Position numbers and translations under genes: made by a program. Shown here piece by piece: positions 51,717 through 60,451 of a stretch of 64,000 bases of DNA. Location of the stretch: NCBI GenBank assembly GCA_038238115.1, contig JBBRYB010000005.1:62001-126000 (forward strand). The letters run 5' to 3'. Each line of letters starts with the position of its first letter. Positions within the stretch are counted from its first letter, which is position 1. This DNA comes from JBBRYB01 sp038238115 (GTDB taxonomy: Bacteria > Actinomycetota > Actinomycetes > Propionibacteriales > Nocardioidaceae). Below the pieces are notes generated by a model. That model ran no database searches and was not told where the DNA came from. It saw only the letters and a list, made by a program, of their open reading frames with translations.

Positions 51717-53218
51717 CGAGCCCCACCTGCGAGCAGCCCAACCGCCTCACGAGCAGCAGCCGCGTTGGACGCATGCACTACGGCGCCCGCGGCGGCGAGC
51801 CGGCGCGCTGTGCCGTCGCGCGCCTGCGGGTCGTCGCGGGTGCCTACGAGCGACACCACCACCGGAGTGTCGCTGCCGCTCGTGGCCAAAACATCGACGA
51901 GGTCGGTGGCCGGGTCGGGGTGCGCGCCGCGGCCCAGCACGACGTCGAGCAGGACGACCGCGCACTCGGGGTCGGCCAGCTCGGCCTTGAGACGCTCGAG
52001 GCGCAGCGTGGCGTCGATCATCGGATGCGGCCGGCCGACGGTGAGCCGGTCGTCGCCGAAGTCGATGAACGTATGTCCGTGCGCGGCGAGCGACTCGTCG
52101 AGCGCGTGCTGACCCGCGAGTGGGATGTTTGAGGAGACCGTGCCGAGCGCCCCGACCGCGACCAGCATGGCCTCGTCGCACAGGGTGCCCCCGGCGAAGA
52201 GCCCTCTCAGCTGGCCGGGCCGCGGTCCTTCCAGAACCGGTCCCCAGCGAGGTGGCGGGCTCCACTCGTCGCCGACCGCGCGTGCCACCGAGGCAGCCGT
52301 CTCGGTGAGATCGGGCAGTCCCGCCCCCAGATAGCCCAGCACCGTCGGCTTGGCCAACGTACCGGCATGAGCGGTGACAGCCGCCCGAACATCGTCGGCA
52401 GGTGGCTTGGAGACCACCACGATCACCTCGATCCGCTCGTCGGTGGCCAGTCGGTCGAGAGCCGCGTGTGTCGAGCGGCCCTGCACCTTGCTCGACAGGT
52501 CTCGCCCTCCCACCCCGATGCAGTGGGTGACGCCGATATCGGCGCCGTCAAGCAGCGCCATCAGGTGCTGGGCTCCTGTCCCGGATGCGGCCACGATGCC
52601 GACCGGCCCGGGTCGCACGACGTTGGCGAACCCCAACCCGACCCCGTCGACCACCGCGGTGCCGCAGTCCGGGCCCATCACGAGTCGGCCCGCCGCGCCT
52701 GCCCGCTCCTTGAGCGCCACCTCCTGCTCGACTGACACGTTGTCACTGAAGATCATCACGTCGAGCTCGGCATCCAGCGCAGCTGCGGCGTCGATCGTCG
52801 CGAACCGTCCAGGTGTGCTGACCAGAGCGAGCTCCACGCCGCCGCCGCGGACGGCGGCCTCGATGGTGGAAGGCGGGGACTCCTGGCCGGCGTCGATGTG
52901 GCCGCCGGTGGGGCGTCGTACGAGCGCAGCGTCAAGAGCGGCGACGGCCGCCTCGACGGCGGCATCGTCGTCGCCCTCGATCGCCACCACCATGTCGTTG
53001 GGGGAGGTGTCGCTCGGCGGGTCGAACTGCATAGTGGCAAGCAGCTCGAGGTTCAGCTCGGTCGCCATCGCGACGAGCGCCGCCCGGACGCCGTCGCGCT
53101 GCTGCAGCTCCTGGCTGATCTGCATCAGCCCGATGGAGTCCGCGTAGGTGCCTGGCCGTATGTCGACGCGCCGGACCCCGGTCCCGGCCTGCTGAGTGCC
53201 TGCGTCGGTGCCTGTCAT
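51713..53218 (-). CDS. FdrA/AllF-like acyl-CoA synthetase-fold protein
   Basis: A 501-residue protein of the succinyl-CoA synthetase alpha-like FdrA family. RLVMGPDCGTAVVDGVGLGF, GIVAASGTGAQHLM and CIGVGGRDLSSKVQGRS are the Rossmann and ligase-like motifs; the N-terminal segment (RPGTYADSIGLMQISQELQ) and the C-terminal flavodoxin-like domain (LFAGGTLCDEAML; VVLLDVVLGRGAHPDPA) are complete. ATG 53218 overlaps the DUF2877 stop by ATGA; the longer open frame upstream overlaps that gene and is rejected. It should form a complex with the two flanking gene products. Confidence 0.92.
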   Translation of the reverse strand: MTGTDAGTQQAGTGVRRVDIRPGTYADSIGLMQISQELQQRDGVRAALVAMATELNLELLATMQFDPPSDTSPNDMVVAIEGDDDAAVEAAVAALDAALVRRPTGGHIDAGQESPPSTIEAAVRGGGVELALVSTPGRFATIDAAAALDAELDVMIFSDNVSVEQEVALKERAGAAGRLVMGPDCGTAVVDGVGLGFANVVRPGPVGIVAASGTGAQHLMALLDGADIGVTHCIGVGGRDLSSKVQGRSTHAALDRLATDERIEVIVVVSKPPADDVRAAVTAHAGTLAKPTVLGYLGAGLPDLTETAASVARAVGDEWSPPPRWGPVLEGPRPGQLRGLFAGGTLCDEAMLVAVGALGTVSSNIPLAGQHALDESLAAHGHTFIDFGDDRLTVGRPHPMIDATLRLERLKAELADPECAVVLLDVVLGRGAHPDPATDLVDVLATSGSDTPVVVSLVGTRDDPQARDGTARRLAAAGAVVHASNAAAAREAVGLLAGGAR

Positions 53219-53958
53219 GCCCACATCATGTCGTCCGCTCGGCCGAGCATGCTGGCGACACCCTCCAGCAGGCCGCGCCCCGACGAGTGCCCGATGTCCT
53301 GCAGCTTGTTCGCCTCCTTCACCGAATCGTCGCAACGGCCGCCCAGGGCTCGCAGGTAGCTGGCGAGCTGGTCGATGCCGAAGCCCTCGGCCGCATAACG
53401 CAGTAGCCCGGCTGAGGTGGCGGTTGTGGCGTGCTCGAGGTCGGTCTGCAGGACGGCCGCGGACAGCCGGCGTGCTGCGGGGTGACCCGCCGCGTGCAGC
53501 GTGACAATGGCTCCGCAGATGACGTCGTCGCCGTACGGGGTGAGGCCGTCACCTCGGCCCAGCGACTGCCGCCACGTCTGCTCGAGACGCTCGACCCCGC
53601 GCTCGTCGACACGCTGGCGCAGCGCCGGCACCCGCGGCCGAGCCGGCACCCACCATCGGCCCACGGTCATGCGGTCCCCGTGCCAGCCCCACGCGCCGCC
53701 TCCGACCCAGATGTCGGCAGCCCGGTCGGGAAGCGACGACACGATGACGGCATGGGGGAGTCGGACGGCGTCGGGGTGGTGGAGGCTGGCGACAACCTTT
53801 CCGCCGCCGTCGGCAAGCTGCCAGGCCAATCGCGAGCGGTGCAGGGCATGCAGCTGTTGGCGCGGGCCGTCGACGAGAGGCGCGGTCAGTGTGCTCGCGA
53901 TGAGAACGCCACTGCCAGTCAAACCGGGCTCCTCTCCGCAGCCTGCGGGCACGGCCAT
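53215..53958 (-). CDS. YlbF/AllH-like protein (DUF2877)
   Basis: A 247-residue DUF2877 protein. LGRGDGLTPYGDDVICG matches the family's G-x-G-x-G-L-T-P-x-x-D-D motif, and GHSSGRGLLEGV its C-terminal signature. ATG 53958 is preferred because ATG 54042 and the TTG at 54048 lie inside a decayed VapC gene and would add 28-30 residues read out of frame from it; family N-termini begin close to GSGVLIAS. Third subunit of the predicted carbamoyltransferase and first gene of the minus-strand unit. Confidence 0.85.
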   Translation of the reverse strand: MAVPAGCGEEPGLTGSGVLIASTLTAPLVDGPRQQLHALHRSRLAWQLADGGGKVVASLHHPDAVRLPHAVIVSSLPDRAADIWVGGGAWGWHGDRMTVGRWWVPARPRVPALRQRVDERGVERLEQTWRQSLGRGDGLTPYGDDVICGAIVTLHAAGHPAARRLSAAVLQTDLEHATTATSAGLLRYAAEGFGIDQLASYLRALGGRCDDSVKEANKLQDIGHSSGRGLLEGVASMLGRADDMMWA

Positions 53959-53962
53959 GGTG

Positions 53963-54405
53963 TCATGGCATCGCCCGGGCAGTCGAAGGGGGCGACCGTC
54001 CGGATCCGTGGAGCGCGGCGGCCCTGCTGAGTCTTTCGTCATAGCCAACGAGCACGTCGACGTCCATCACCAGGGCAGAGGCGAGATGAATCGCGCCGAA
54101 GCTGCGCAGCACTGGTGGCATGAGCTGCGGGCCACAGCCACGACCTCGGAGCCGATGGGTTTGTCGAGCACACCAGCCAGCGCGTCGTCGACGAGCTGGT
54201 CCAGCTCGACAGACTGTCCGTGCTGGCGTGTGCGCGCGTACGGCTCTCGACACCTCGACCCATGCCAGCGACCACGAACACAACGCGGCGCCAGCTTGGA
54301 TCACACCTCCAGCGCCGTGGCGAGCGGCCCCGACTCCCTCGCCACGAAGATCCGCTTCATCAGCGCGCTGCAGACGAGGTAGAAGCGTCCCACCAGTACG
54401 GCGGT
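53963..54405 (-). pseudogene. Decayed VapC-type PIN-domain toxin gene
   Basis: Pieces of one PIN protein appear in order but in different minus-strand frames: FYLVCSALMKRIFVARESG and PLATALE (about 54385-54305), then AALCSWSLAWVEVSRAVRAH (about 54300-54235), then LVDDALAGVLDKPIGSEVV in a third frame (about 54205-54150), then VLRSFGAIHLASALVMDVDV and YDERLSRAA back in the second (about 54125-54030). At least three frameshifts are needed. The first catalytic Asp expected in YLD-x-SAL is replaced (YLVCSAL). The C-terminal DAIHLA is GAIHLA. No VapB antitoxin is visible. The 5' end of the DUF2877 open frame overlaps it. Confidence 0.65.
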
Positions 54406-54447
54406 TCGTGGACGCCAGCGCGTCGCGTGCTCTCCGGCGCGGCTTCC

Positions 54448-54461
54448 GGCATTGTAATGCC
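54448..54461. promoter_or_regulatory. Palindrome GGCATTGTAATGCC in the divergent promoter region
   Basis: A perfect 14-bp palindrome. It contains TGTAAT on the plus strand and TACAAT on the minus strand, each one base from TATAAT, so it could hold the -10 boxes of both the permease operon and the minus-strand carbamoyltransferase operon, or be an operator. Confidence 0.45.
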
Positions 54462-54477
54462 AGTGACATCCGTCACA
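54462..54477. promoter_or_regulatory. Crp/GlxR-like site AGTGACATCCGTCACA
   Basis: Fits TGTGA-N6-TCACA except for the first base, with a perfect GTGAC/GTCAC core. It lies 21 bp before the permease start and just downstream of the candidate -10, a position suited to repression of the permease operon, or activation toward the minus strand. Confidence 0.5.
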
Positions 54478-54498
54478 GGTCGCGAAGTGGAGTCCACG

Positions 54499-55998
54499 AT
54501 GGCAATTGGCTGGCAGGTCGTGCATGAAGGCAAGACGCCACCACCCGGAGAGGCGGTGGCGCCGGACGAACGCCTGTCCTGGGGACGGACGGTCGGACTA
54601 GGGGCCCAGCACGTCGTCGCGATGTTCGGGGCGACGTTCGTCTTCCCGTTGGTGATGGGGCTTAACCCCCAGTTGGCGATCATGATGAGCGGGATCGCCA
54701 CCATCTGCTTCCTGCTCATCGTGCAGGGCAAGGTGCCGAGCTACCTCGGCACGAGTGCCTCGTTCGTCGGCGGCGTCGCGGCGGTGCGTGCCCAAGGCGG
54801 CGGCTCGGCGGACGTGACGGGGGCGATTCTGATCGCCGGTGCCGTCCTGCTGCTGATAGGGGTGCTGATCCACTTCGCCGGCTCGCACGTCCTCTACCTC
54901 GTGCTGCCTCCGGCGGTCACCGGTGCCGTGGTCATGCTGATCGGGTTCAACCTGGCCCCGGTCGTCGCGGGCATCTACTGGCCGCAGGACCAGTGGGTCG
55001 CCTTCGCCACGATGGCCTTCGTGATCTTGGTGGCGGTAGGCGTGCGCGGCTTCCTGGGCCGCATCGCGATCTTCCTCGGCCTGCTGTTCGGCTACGTATT
55101 GTCGTGGCTCGCCGACGCCTGGTCGGGCCCGATCACATCTGCGCTTCCCGGCCAGAACACCCTGGATGCCGCCGGCAAGGCCTGTTCGCCGGAGGGACCG
55201 TACTGCGTCGCGACCGCGTTCGCCCATGACCGGGTCAGCTGGGCCGGCGTCAAGGCGGCGGACTGGATCGGCTTCCCGCCCCACACCGACAACGCTACCG
55301 GAGTGGTCGGCTGGCACTGGCCGAGCTTCTCAGTCACGTTCACGCTGCTCGTTCTGCCGGCAGTGATCGCGCTGATCGCCGAGAACACCGGGCATGTGAA
55401 GGCGGTCGGCGAGATGACCAAGCGCGACCTCAACCCGGTGATGGGTCGCGCCATCGCCGCTGACGGCTTCGGCACCGTGCTCGCCAGCTCGGTCGGTGGC
55501 TCGCCCACGACGACGTATGCCGAGAACATCGGTGTGATGGCAGCCACCCGGGTCTACTCGACCGCCGCCTACTACGTCGCCGCGATCGTGGCGATCATCT
55601 TCGGCCTGAGCCCGAAGTTCGGAGCACTTGTCGCCTCGACGCCCGGGGGAGTGCTCGGCGGGATCACCGTGGTGCTTTACGGCATGATCGGTCTCCTCGG
55701 CGCGAAGATCTGGAAGGAGAACGGTGTGGACTTCGGCAACCCGGTCAACCTCGTGCCGCTGGCGGCGGGCATCATCATCGCCATCGGCAACACGTCGCTG
55801 CAGATCAGCGACAACTTCCAATTGTCCGGGATCGCCCTCGGGACCATCGTCGCCGTCGTCTTCTACCACCTCGCGCGCTCGATCGCCCCCGCGCACCTGC
55901 GCGAGGACCCGGGCGCCTTGATCGCGGTCGGGGAACCAGGGATGTACGAGGTCGACGAAGAAGGCGAGCCCGGGGCGCACCGCTCTGATCGCAGCTGA
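54499..55998 (+). CDS. NCS2-family nucleobase permease, UraA/RutG type
   Basis: A 499-residue membrane protein with about 12-14 hydrophobic helices. LGAQHVVAMFGATFVFP is the helix-1 QH motif, ALIAENTGHVKAVGE supplies the first substrate Glu, and SPTTTYAENIGVMAATRV is the NAT signature in the UraA-like form (ENIG, not the QNxG of xanthine/urate permeases). Uracil or a related pyrimidine is therefore the most likely substrate, by proton symport. A 50-residue periplasmic insertion with two cysteines (about residues 215-265) is unusual. ATG 54499 follows GTGGAG; earlier in-frame starts overlap the control region. Confidence 0.88.
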   Translation: MAIGWQVVHEGKTPPPGEAVAPDERLSWGRTVGLGAQHVVAMFGATFVFPLVMGLNPQLAIMMSGIATICFLLIVQGKVPSYLGTSASFVGGVAAVRAQGGGSADVTGAILIAGAVLLLIGVLIHFAGSHVLYLVLPPAVTGAVVMLIGFNLAPVVAGIYWPQDQWVAFATMAFVILVAVGVRGFLGRIAIFLGLLFGYVLSWLADAWSGPITSALPGQNTLDAAGKACSPEGPYCVATAFAHDRVSWAGVKAADWIGFPPHTDNATGVVGWHWPSFSVTFTLLVLPAVIALIAENTGHVKAVGEMTKRDLNPVMGRAIAADGFGTVLASSVGGSPTTTYAENIGVMAATRVYSTAAYYVAAIVAIIFGLSPKFGALVASTPGGVLGGITVVLYGMIGLLGAKIWKENGVDFGNPVNLVPLAAGIIIAIGNTSLQISDNFQLSGIALGTIVAVVFYHLARSIAPAHLREDPGALIAVGEPGMYEVDEEGEPGAHRSDRS

Positions 55999-56023
55999 CT
56001 CCAAGGCAGGCAGGAACCGACCG

Positions 56024-56899
56024 GTGAAGCCGGGACCCTTTGACTACTACCGACCGCGCACGGTCGACGAGGCCGTCGACCTGCTCGCCGCCACAGAAGG
56101 CGCCAAGGTGCTGGCGGGTGGGCAGAGCCTGGTGCCCGTCATGTCGATGCGGCTCGCGAGCCCGGCGGCCCTCGTCGACATCAACCACATCGCCGGCCTG
56201 GCAGATATCGAGGTCGGCGAAACCGGTGTGCGGATCGGCGCCCTGACGCGCCACAGCGCCCTCGAACACGATCCGGCGGCGTACGCGGCCAACCCGCTGT
56301 TGCGTCGTACGCTGGCTCATGTGGCGCACCCGACGATCCGCAACCGGGGGACGACGCTCGGAAGCCTCGTCCATGCCGACCCGGCCGCGGAGATGCCGGG
56401 GGTCCTGCGCCTGCTTGGTGGAAGCGTCGAGGTGCGGAGCACAGCGGGCGTCCGCACCATCGAGGCGGCGGACTTCTTCGTCGGCCCGCTCGAGTCGGCG
56501 CTGAACGACGACGAGCTCGCTGTTGCCGCCACGTTCCCCCGTCCACCCGATCGCACGGGGTCCAGCTGGTGCGAGCTGGCCCGGCGGCATGGGGACTACG
56601 CCCTGGTTGGCGTGGGAGCCCTCGTCACGGTCGACGAGGGGCGCGCGATCTCGACGGCCACGGTGGCGCTGATCAGCGTCGGGCTCACCCCGGTGGTGGT
56701 GGAAGTGACTGCGGCCGTCACCGGTACGACGGTTGAGCGGGCCGCGTGGCCCGACGCCGCCAGCCTGGTGGCCGACGCCATCGACCCCGAGGCCGACATC
56801 CACGCCTCGGCGGCCTACCGCGGCCAGCTGGCGCGGGTGCTGTCGGCGCGGGCCCTCGCCTCGGCGGCGGCAGCCGCCGTCGGACGCGAGGCGGCGTGA
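56024..56899 (+). CDS. Molybdenum hydroxylase FAD subunit (CoxM/XdhB family)
   Basis: A 291-residue flavoprotein subunit. AGGQSLVPVMSMRLA and TIRNRGTTLGSLVHADPAAEMP are the two FAD pyrophosphate-binding motifs. It passes electrons from the Fe-S subunit to the final acceptor. GTG 56024 follows AGGCAGGAA; it begins VKPGPFDYYRPRTVDEAV, the typical start. GTGA overlap with the Fe-S subunit gene. Confidence 0.93.
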   Translation: MKPGPFDYYRPRTVDEAVDLLAATEGAKVLAGGQSLVPVMSMRLASPAALVDINHIAGLADIEVGETGVRIGALTRHSALEHDPAAYAANPLLRRTLAHVAHPTIRNRGTTLGSLVHADPAAEMPGVLRLLGGSVEVRSTAGVRTIEAADFFVGPLESALNDDELAVAATFPRPPDRTGSSWCELARRHGDYALVGVGALVTVDEGRAISTATVALISVGLTPVVVEVTAAVTGTTVERAAWPDAASLVADAIDPEADIHASAAYRGQLARVLSARALASAAAAAVGREAA

Positions 56900-57396
56900 G
56901 CACCGACGCGCTGCACGACATCACGATCACTATCAACGGCGTACCGCGAAAGTTGCAGGTCCCCGCGCGACGGTTGCTCTCCGACGCCATCCGCCACGAC
57001 GCCCGGCTCACCGGCACCCATGTGGGCTGCGAGCACGGCGTCTGCGGCGCGTGCACGGTGATCGTCGACGGTGCGCCGGTGCGGTCGTGCCTGATGTTCG
57101 CGGTCACGGCCGACGGAGCTGACATCGTCACCACCGAGGGCTGCCGAGCCCCGGACGGTGCGATGGGACCGGTGCAGCAGGCGTTCCGCGAGTGTCACGC
57201 CCTGCAGTGCGGCTTCTGCACACCGGGATTCATCACCACGATCTCGGCGTTCCTCGAGACCAACGCCGACCCGACCGAGCCCGAGGCGCGCGAAGCCATC
57301 GCCGGCAACCTGTGCCGGTGCACGGGCTACCAGAACATCGTGGCGGCAGTGCTGCGGGCCGCGGAGATCAGGCGCGACGCGGGGCCCGGCCGATGA
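56896..57396 (+). CDS. Molybdenum hydroxylase [2Fe-2S] subunit (CoxS/XdhC-type small subunit)
   Basis: A 166-residue subunit. The plant-type cluster ligands are in GCEHGVCGACTV and a following Cys in VRSCLMF; the second cluster is held by CGFC (LQCGFCTPGF) and NLCRCTGYQNI. GTG 56896 overlaps the FAD subunit and the stop overlaps the large subunit by ATGA, so the three subunits are co-translated. Confidence 0.95.
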   Translation: MSTDALHDITITINGVPRKLQVPARRLLSDAIRHDARLTGTHVGCEHGVCGACTVIVDGAPVRSCLMFAVTADGADIVTTEGCRAPDGAMGPVQQAFRECHALQCGFCTPGFITTISAFLETNADPTEPEAREAIAGNLCRCTGYQNIVAAVLRAAEIRRDAGPGR

Positions 57397-59771
57397 CGAC
57401 GAAGCTGTTCGGGCAGCGGGTGCCCCGGGTGGAGGACCCGCGTCTGGTGCGAGGAGACGGCCGCTACCTCGACGACCTTGGCCACGACGCCCTCGCCGCC
57501 GCCTTCGTGCGGAGCCCGCACGCCCACGCCCGGGTCGTCGACGTCGACGTGTCCGCCGCGCTCGATGTCGACGGGCTGGTCGCCATCTACACCCACGAGG
57601 ACCTGGCCGGTCGGGTCGGTGAACCACTGCCGCTGTTGATCCCGCACCCGACGCTCACCCATGGCCGAACGCCGTACGCGCTCGCGAAGGCCGAGGTCAA
57701 CCACGTAGGAGAGGCCATCGCGATGGTGGTCGCCGCGGACCGCTACGTCGCCGAGGACGTGGCCGCGCTGATCGATGTCAGCTACGAGTTCCTGCCGCCG
57801 GTCGTCGGTATCGTCAAGGCGCGGGACGGGTCCGCCCTGGTCCACGACGACGTGCCGGGCAACGTCGCGGCGACGATGCTGCAGGAGGTCGGCGACGCCG
57901 CCGCCGTCATCGACGGCTCGGCCCATCACCAGTCACTGTCGCTGTCGATCGAGCGCAGCGCCTCGATGCCGATGGAGGGCAAGGGGGCCCTGGCCCGCTG
58001 GGACGCCGATGACGAGTCGCTGCTCGTGCACACCTCGACGCAGACGTCCACGAGCGTGCGCCAGGCGCTCGCCGCGAAGCTCGGCCTGCCCGTCGACCGG
58101 GTCGAGGTCGTCACTCCCGACGTCGGAGGCGGGTTCGGTGTCAAGATCGTGCACCCGTGGCCGGAGGAGGTCATGGTGTCGTGGGCCGCGATCCGGCTGG
58201 GGCGGCCGGTCAAGTGGGTTGAGGACCGGCGCGAACACTTCATCTCATCGGCCCACGAGCGCGGCCAGCTGCACGAGGTCGAGTTCGGCTACGACGACGA
58301 GGGCCGGCTGTTGGGACTGTCAGTCAGGTTCTGGCACGACAACGGCGCCTACACGCCGTACGGACTGATCGTGCCGATCATCACGTCGACGCAGCTGCTC
58401 GGTCCCTACAAGCCGGTCGCCTACCGGGTCGAGTTCCAGAGCCTCTACACCAACACGGTGATGGTCACGCCCTACCGCGGGGCCGGTCGACCGCAGGGGT
58501 GCTTCGTGATGGAGCGGGTGATGGATGCGATCGCCCGTGATCTCGGCCTGGACCGCGCCGTCGTCCGCGAGCGCAACTTCATCTCCCCGGACGAGATGCC
58601 CTACGACCACGGCCTGATCTTCCAGGACGGGCGGCCGCTCATCTATGACTCCGGCGACTTCCCCGCCACCCTGGCCAAGCTGAAGCATCTCGTCGGCTGG
58701 GACGAGTTCGCCGCCCAGCGGGACCAGGCGCGGGCTGAGGGAAGGCGCGTCGGCATCGGCCTTGCGTGCTACGTCGAGGGCACCGGCGTCGGCCCCTACG
58801 AAGGCGGCCATATCCGAGTCGAGACCGACGGCAGCGTCGTGGTATCGACCGGCCTGACCACCCAGGGGCAGGGCCATCAGACCATGCTGGCGCAGATCGT
58901 CGCCGACGAGCTCGGCGTCTCGATGGACCGAGTGCGAGTCACCACGGGCGACACCCGCCGCTTCAAGTATGCCGTCGGCACGTTCGCCTCCCGCACCGCC
59001 GTGATGTCCGGCAGCGCCGTCGCCCTGACCGCCCGCACGGTGCGCGCCAAGGCGCTCAAGGTGGCAGCCGACGCGCTCGAGGCATCCGAGGAGGACCTCG
59101 AGATCGTCGACGGGCACGTCCAGGTCAAGGGCAGCCCGGGGGCTCGGATCGACCTGGGCGCGGTCGCTGTGCTCTCCAACCCGCTGCGCTACGCCTTCGA
59201 CGAGGCGGCGGCCAGGGCCACCCAGTTCGCCGTACCCTCCGATCCGAACCAGCCACCGGTCGGCCCCGGTGAGGAGCCCGGCCTCGAGGGCACCGACTAC
59301 TACTCACCCGTCGGCTCGACCTTCGCCAACGGCATGCATGCGGTCATCGTCGAGACCGACCCCGACACCGCCGAGATCACGATCCTGCGCTACTGCGTCG
59401 TGCACGACTGCGGCACGATCATCAACCCGATGATCGTCGAGGGGCAGGTCCACGGGGGGGTGGCGCAGGGTGTCGGGGGAGCGCTCTACGAGCGGATCGA
59501 GTACGACGACTCCGGGCAGCTGGTCAACGCGTCCTTCATGGACTTCCTGATGCCCTACGCCAGCGAGGTGCCGCACATCGAGATCGACCACCTGGAGACG
59601 CCGTCGCCGCTCAACCCGCTGGGGGTCAAGGGCGCCGGTGAGGCGGGTGTCATCCCGGGCTCGGCCGCCATCGCCTCGGCGATCGAGGACGCCGAGGGCA
59701 TCGTCATCCGAGCCATGCCCATCTCCCCGAGCGATCTGTTCGACCTGCGTGGGAGATACTCACCTTCATGA
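57393..59771 (+). CDS. Molybdenum hydroxylase catalytic (molybdopterin) subunit
   Basis: A 792-residue large subunit of the xanthine dehydrogenase/CoxL superfamily. GQRVPRVEDPRLVRGDGRYLDD (in part) opens it; PDVGGGFGVK, the PYRGAGRPQG active-site loop, QGQGHQT and the catalytic Glu in KGAGEAGVIPG are present. The CO-dehydrogenase loop AYxCSFR is absent, so it is not a form I CODH; hydroxylation of a ring substrate is expected. With a UraA-type permease next door, uracil or a similar pyrimidine is a reasonable candidate. Actual substrate undetermined. ATG 57393; ATGA overlaps at both ends. Confidence 0.93.
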   Translation: MTTKLFGQRVPRVEDPRLVRGDGRYLDDLGHDALAAAFVRSPHAHARVVDVDVSAALDVDGLVAIYTHEDLAGRVGEPLPLLIPHPTLTHGRTPYALAKAEVNHVGEAIAMVVAADRYVAEDVAALIDVSYEFLPPVVGIVKARDGSALVHDDVPGNVAATMLQEVGDAAAVIDGSAHHQSLSLSIERSASMPMEGKGALARWDADDESLLVHTSTQTSTSVRQALAAKLGLPVDRVEVVTPDVGGGFGVKIVHPWPEEVMVSWAAIRLGRPVKWVEDRREHFISSAHERGQLHEVEFGYDDEGRLLGLSVRFWHDNGAYTPYGLIVPIITSTQLLGPYKPVAYRVEFQSLYTNTVMVTPYRGAGRPQGCFVMERVMDAIARDLGLDRAVVRERNFISPDEMPYDHGLIFQDGRPLIYDSGDFPATLAKLKHLVGWDEFAAQRDQARAEGRRVGIGLACYVEGTGVGPYEGGHIRVETDGSVVVSTGLTTQGQGHQTMLAQIVADELGVSMDRVRVTTGDTRRFKYAVGTFASRTAVMSGSAVALTARTVRAKALKVAADALEASEEDLEIVDGHVQVKGSPGARIDLGAVAVLSNPLRYAFDEAAARATQFAVPSDPNQPPVGPGEEPGLEGTDYYSPVGSTFANGMHAVIVETDPDTAEITILRYCVVHDCGTIINPMIVEGQVHGGVAQGVGGALYERIEYDDSGQLVNASFMDFLMPYASEVPHIEIDHLETPSPLNPLGVKGAGEAGVIPGSAAIASAIEDAEGIVIRAMPISPSDLFDLRGRYSPS

Positions 59772-60406
59772 AGGTTTCCGGGCGGGCCACCTTGCACGCG
59801 CCGCGCGCGGCGGTCTGGGAGGCGCTCAACGACCCCCGGGTGCTGGCGCGGACCATCCCCGGCTGTCAACGGCTCGAGACGATCGGCCAGGACGCCTACC
59901 AGATGACGCTCACGGCGGGCGTCGCCTCGATCAAGGGCGTCTACCAGGGAGAGGTGAGCCTGACCGAGCAGCAGCCGCTGGACACGTTCGTGCTCAAGGC
60001 GGCCGGTGCGGGTGGCCCCGGGACCGTGAGCGCCGACGTGCTGGTCAGCCTCGCAGAGGCTGGTGAGGCGACGACGACCCTCACGTACGACGCCGACGCG
60101 ATCGTCGGGGGCATGATCGGGGGAGTCGGACAGCGCATGTTGTCCGGAGTCGCCAAGAAGACGGCGGCGGAGTTCTTCTCGGCCGTCGACGACGTGCTGA
60201 CGGGCAAGACCGTGGCAGCTCCCGACACCGCCCCTCCGACCGACCAGGGCCGAACCGCCAGTGTCTTCGAGGCGCCGGGGTCGGCCGCCGCACGGGCTGG
60301 TGCCGGCGGCGTCGACTTCGTGCGCGGCGCCATGGTGGGCGCTGCTGCCGCGCTGCTCGGAGCTGTCGTCGGCGGCTGGCTCACGGGCCGCCGACGACCG
60401 GTCTAG
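59768..60406 (+). CDS. CoxG-like SRPBCC protein with C-terminal membrane anchor
   Basis: A 212-residue protein. The SRPBCC domain (about residues 1-150; VSGRATLHAPRAAVWEALND, LARTIPGCQRLE, TYDADAIVGGMIGGVG) matches CoxG. A linker and one C-terminal hydrophobic helix (about 185-205) anchor it. In CO oxidisers CoxG links the hydroxylase to the membrane and to quinone, so the enzyme here may feed the respiratory chain rather than NAD+. ATGA overlap with the catalytic subunit. Confidence 0.88.
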   Translation: MKVSGRATLHAPRAAVWEALNDPRVLARTIPGCQRLETIGQDAYQMTLTAGVASIKGVYQGEVSLTEQQPLDTFVLKAAGAGGPGTVSADVLVSLAEAGEATTTLTYDADAIVGGMIGGVGQRMLSGVAKKTAAEFFSAVDDVLTGKTVAAPDTAPPTDQGRTASVFEAPGSAAARAGAGGVDFVRGAMVGAAAALLGAVVGGWLTGRRRPV

Positions 60407-60451
60407 GCCCACCGCCACCAGTCCATCGCCATACCCGCTGAAGGAGTCCCG

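Noticed and set aside
51713..53335. 540-residue version of the FdrA-like protein
   Set aside because: The first 39 codons overlap the DUF2877 gene; ATG 53218 in an ATGA overlap is the natural start.
53431..54030. Plus-strand open frames opposite DUF2877
   Set aside because: Arg/Pro-rich shadows without start signals or homology; the minus strand carries the family motifs.
53215..54048. Longer DUF2877 start at TTG 54048 or ATG 54042
   Set aside because: The extra residues are an out-of-frame reading of the VapC remnant and do not match the family N-terminus.
57393..60406. Carbon-monoxide dehydrogenase operon (coxMSL-coxG)
   Set aside because: The catalytic subunit lacks the AYxCSFR copper-binding loop, and no coxD/E/F maturation genes are visible.
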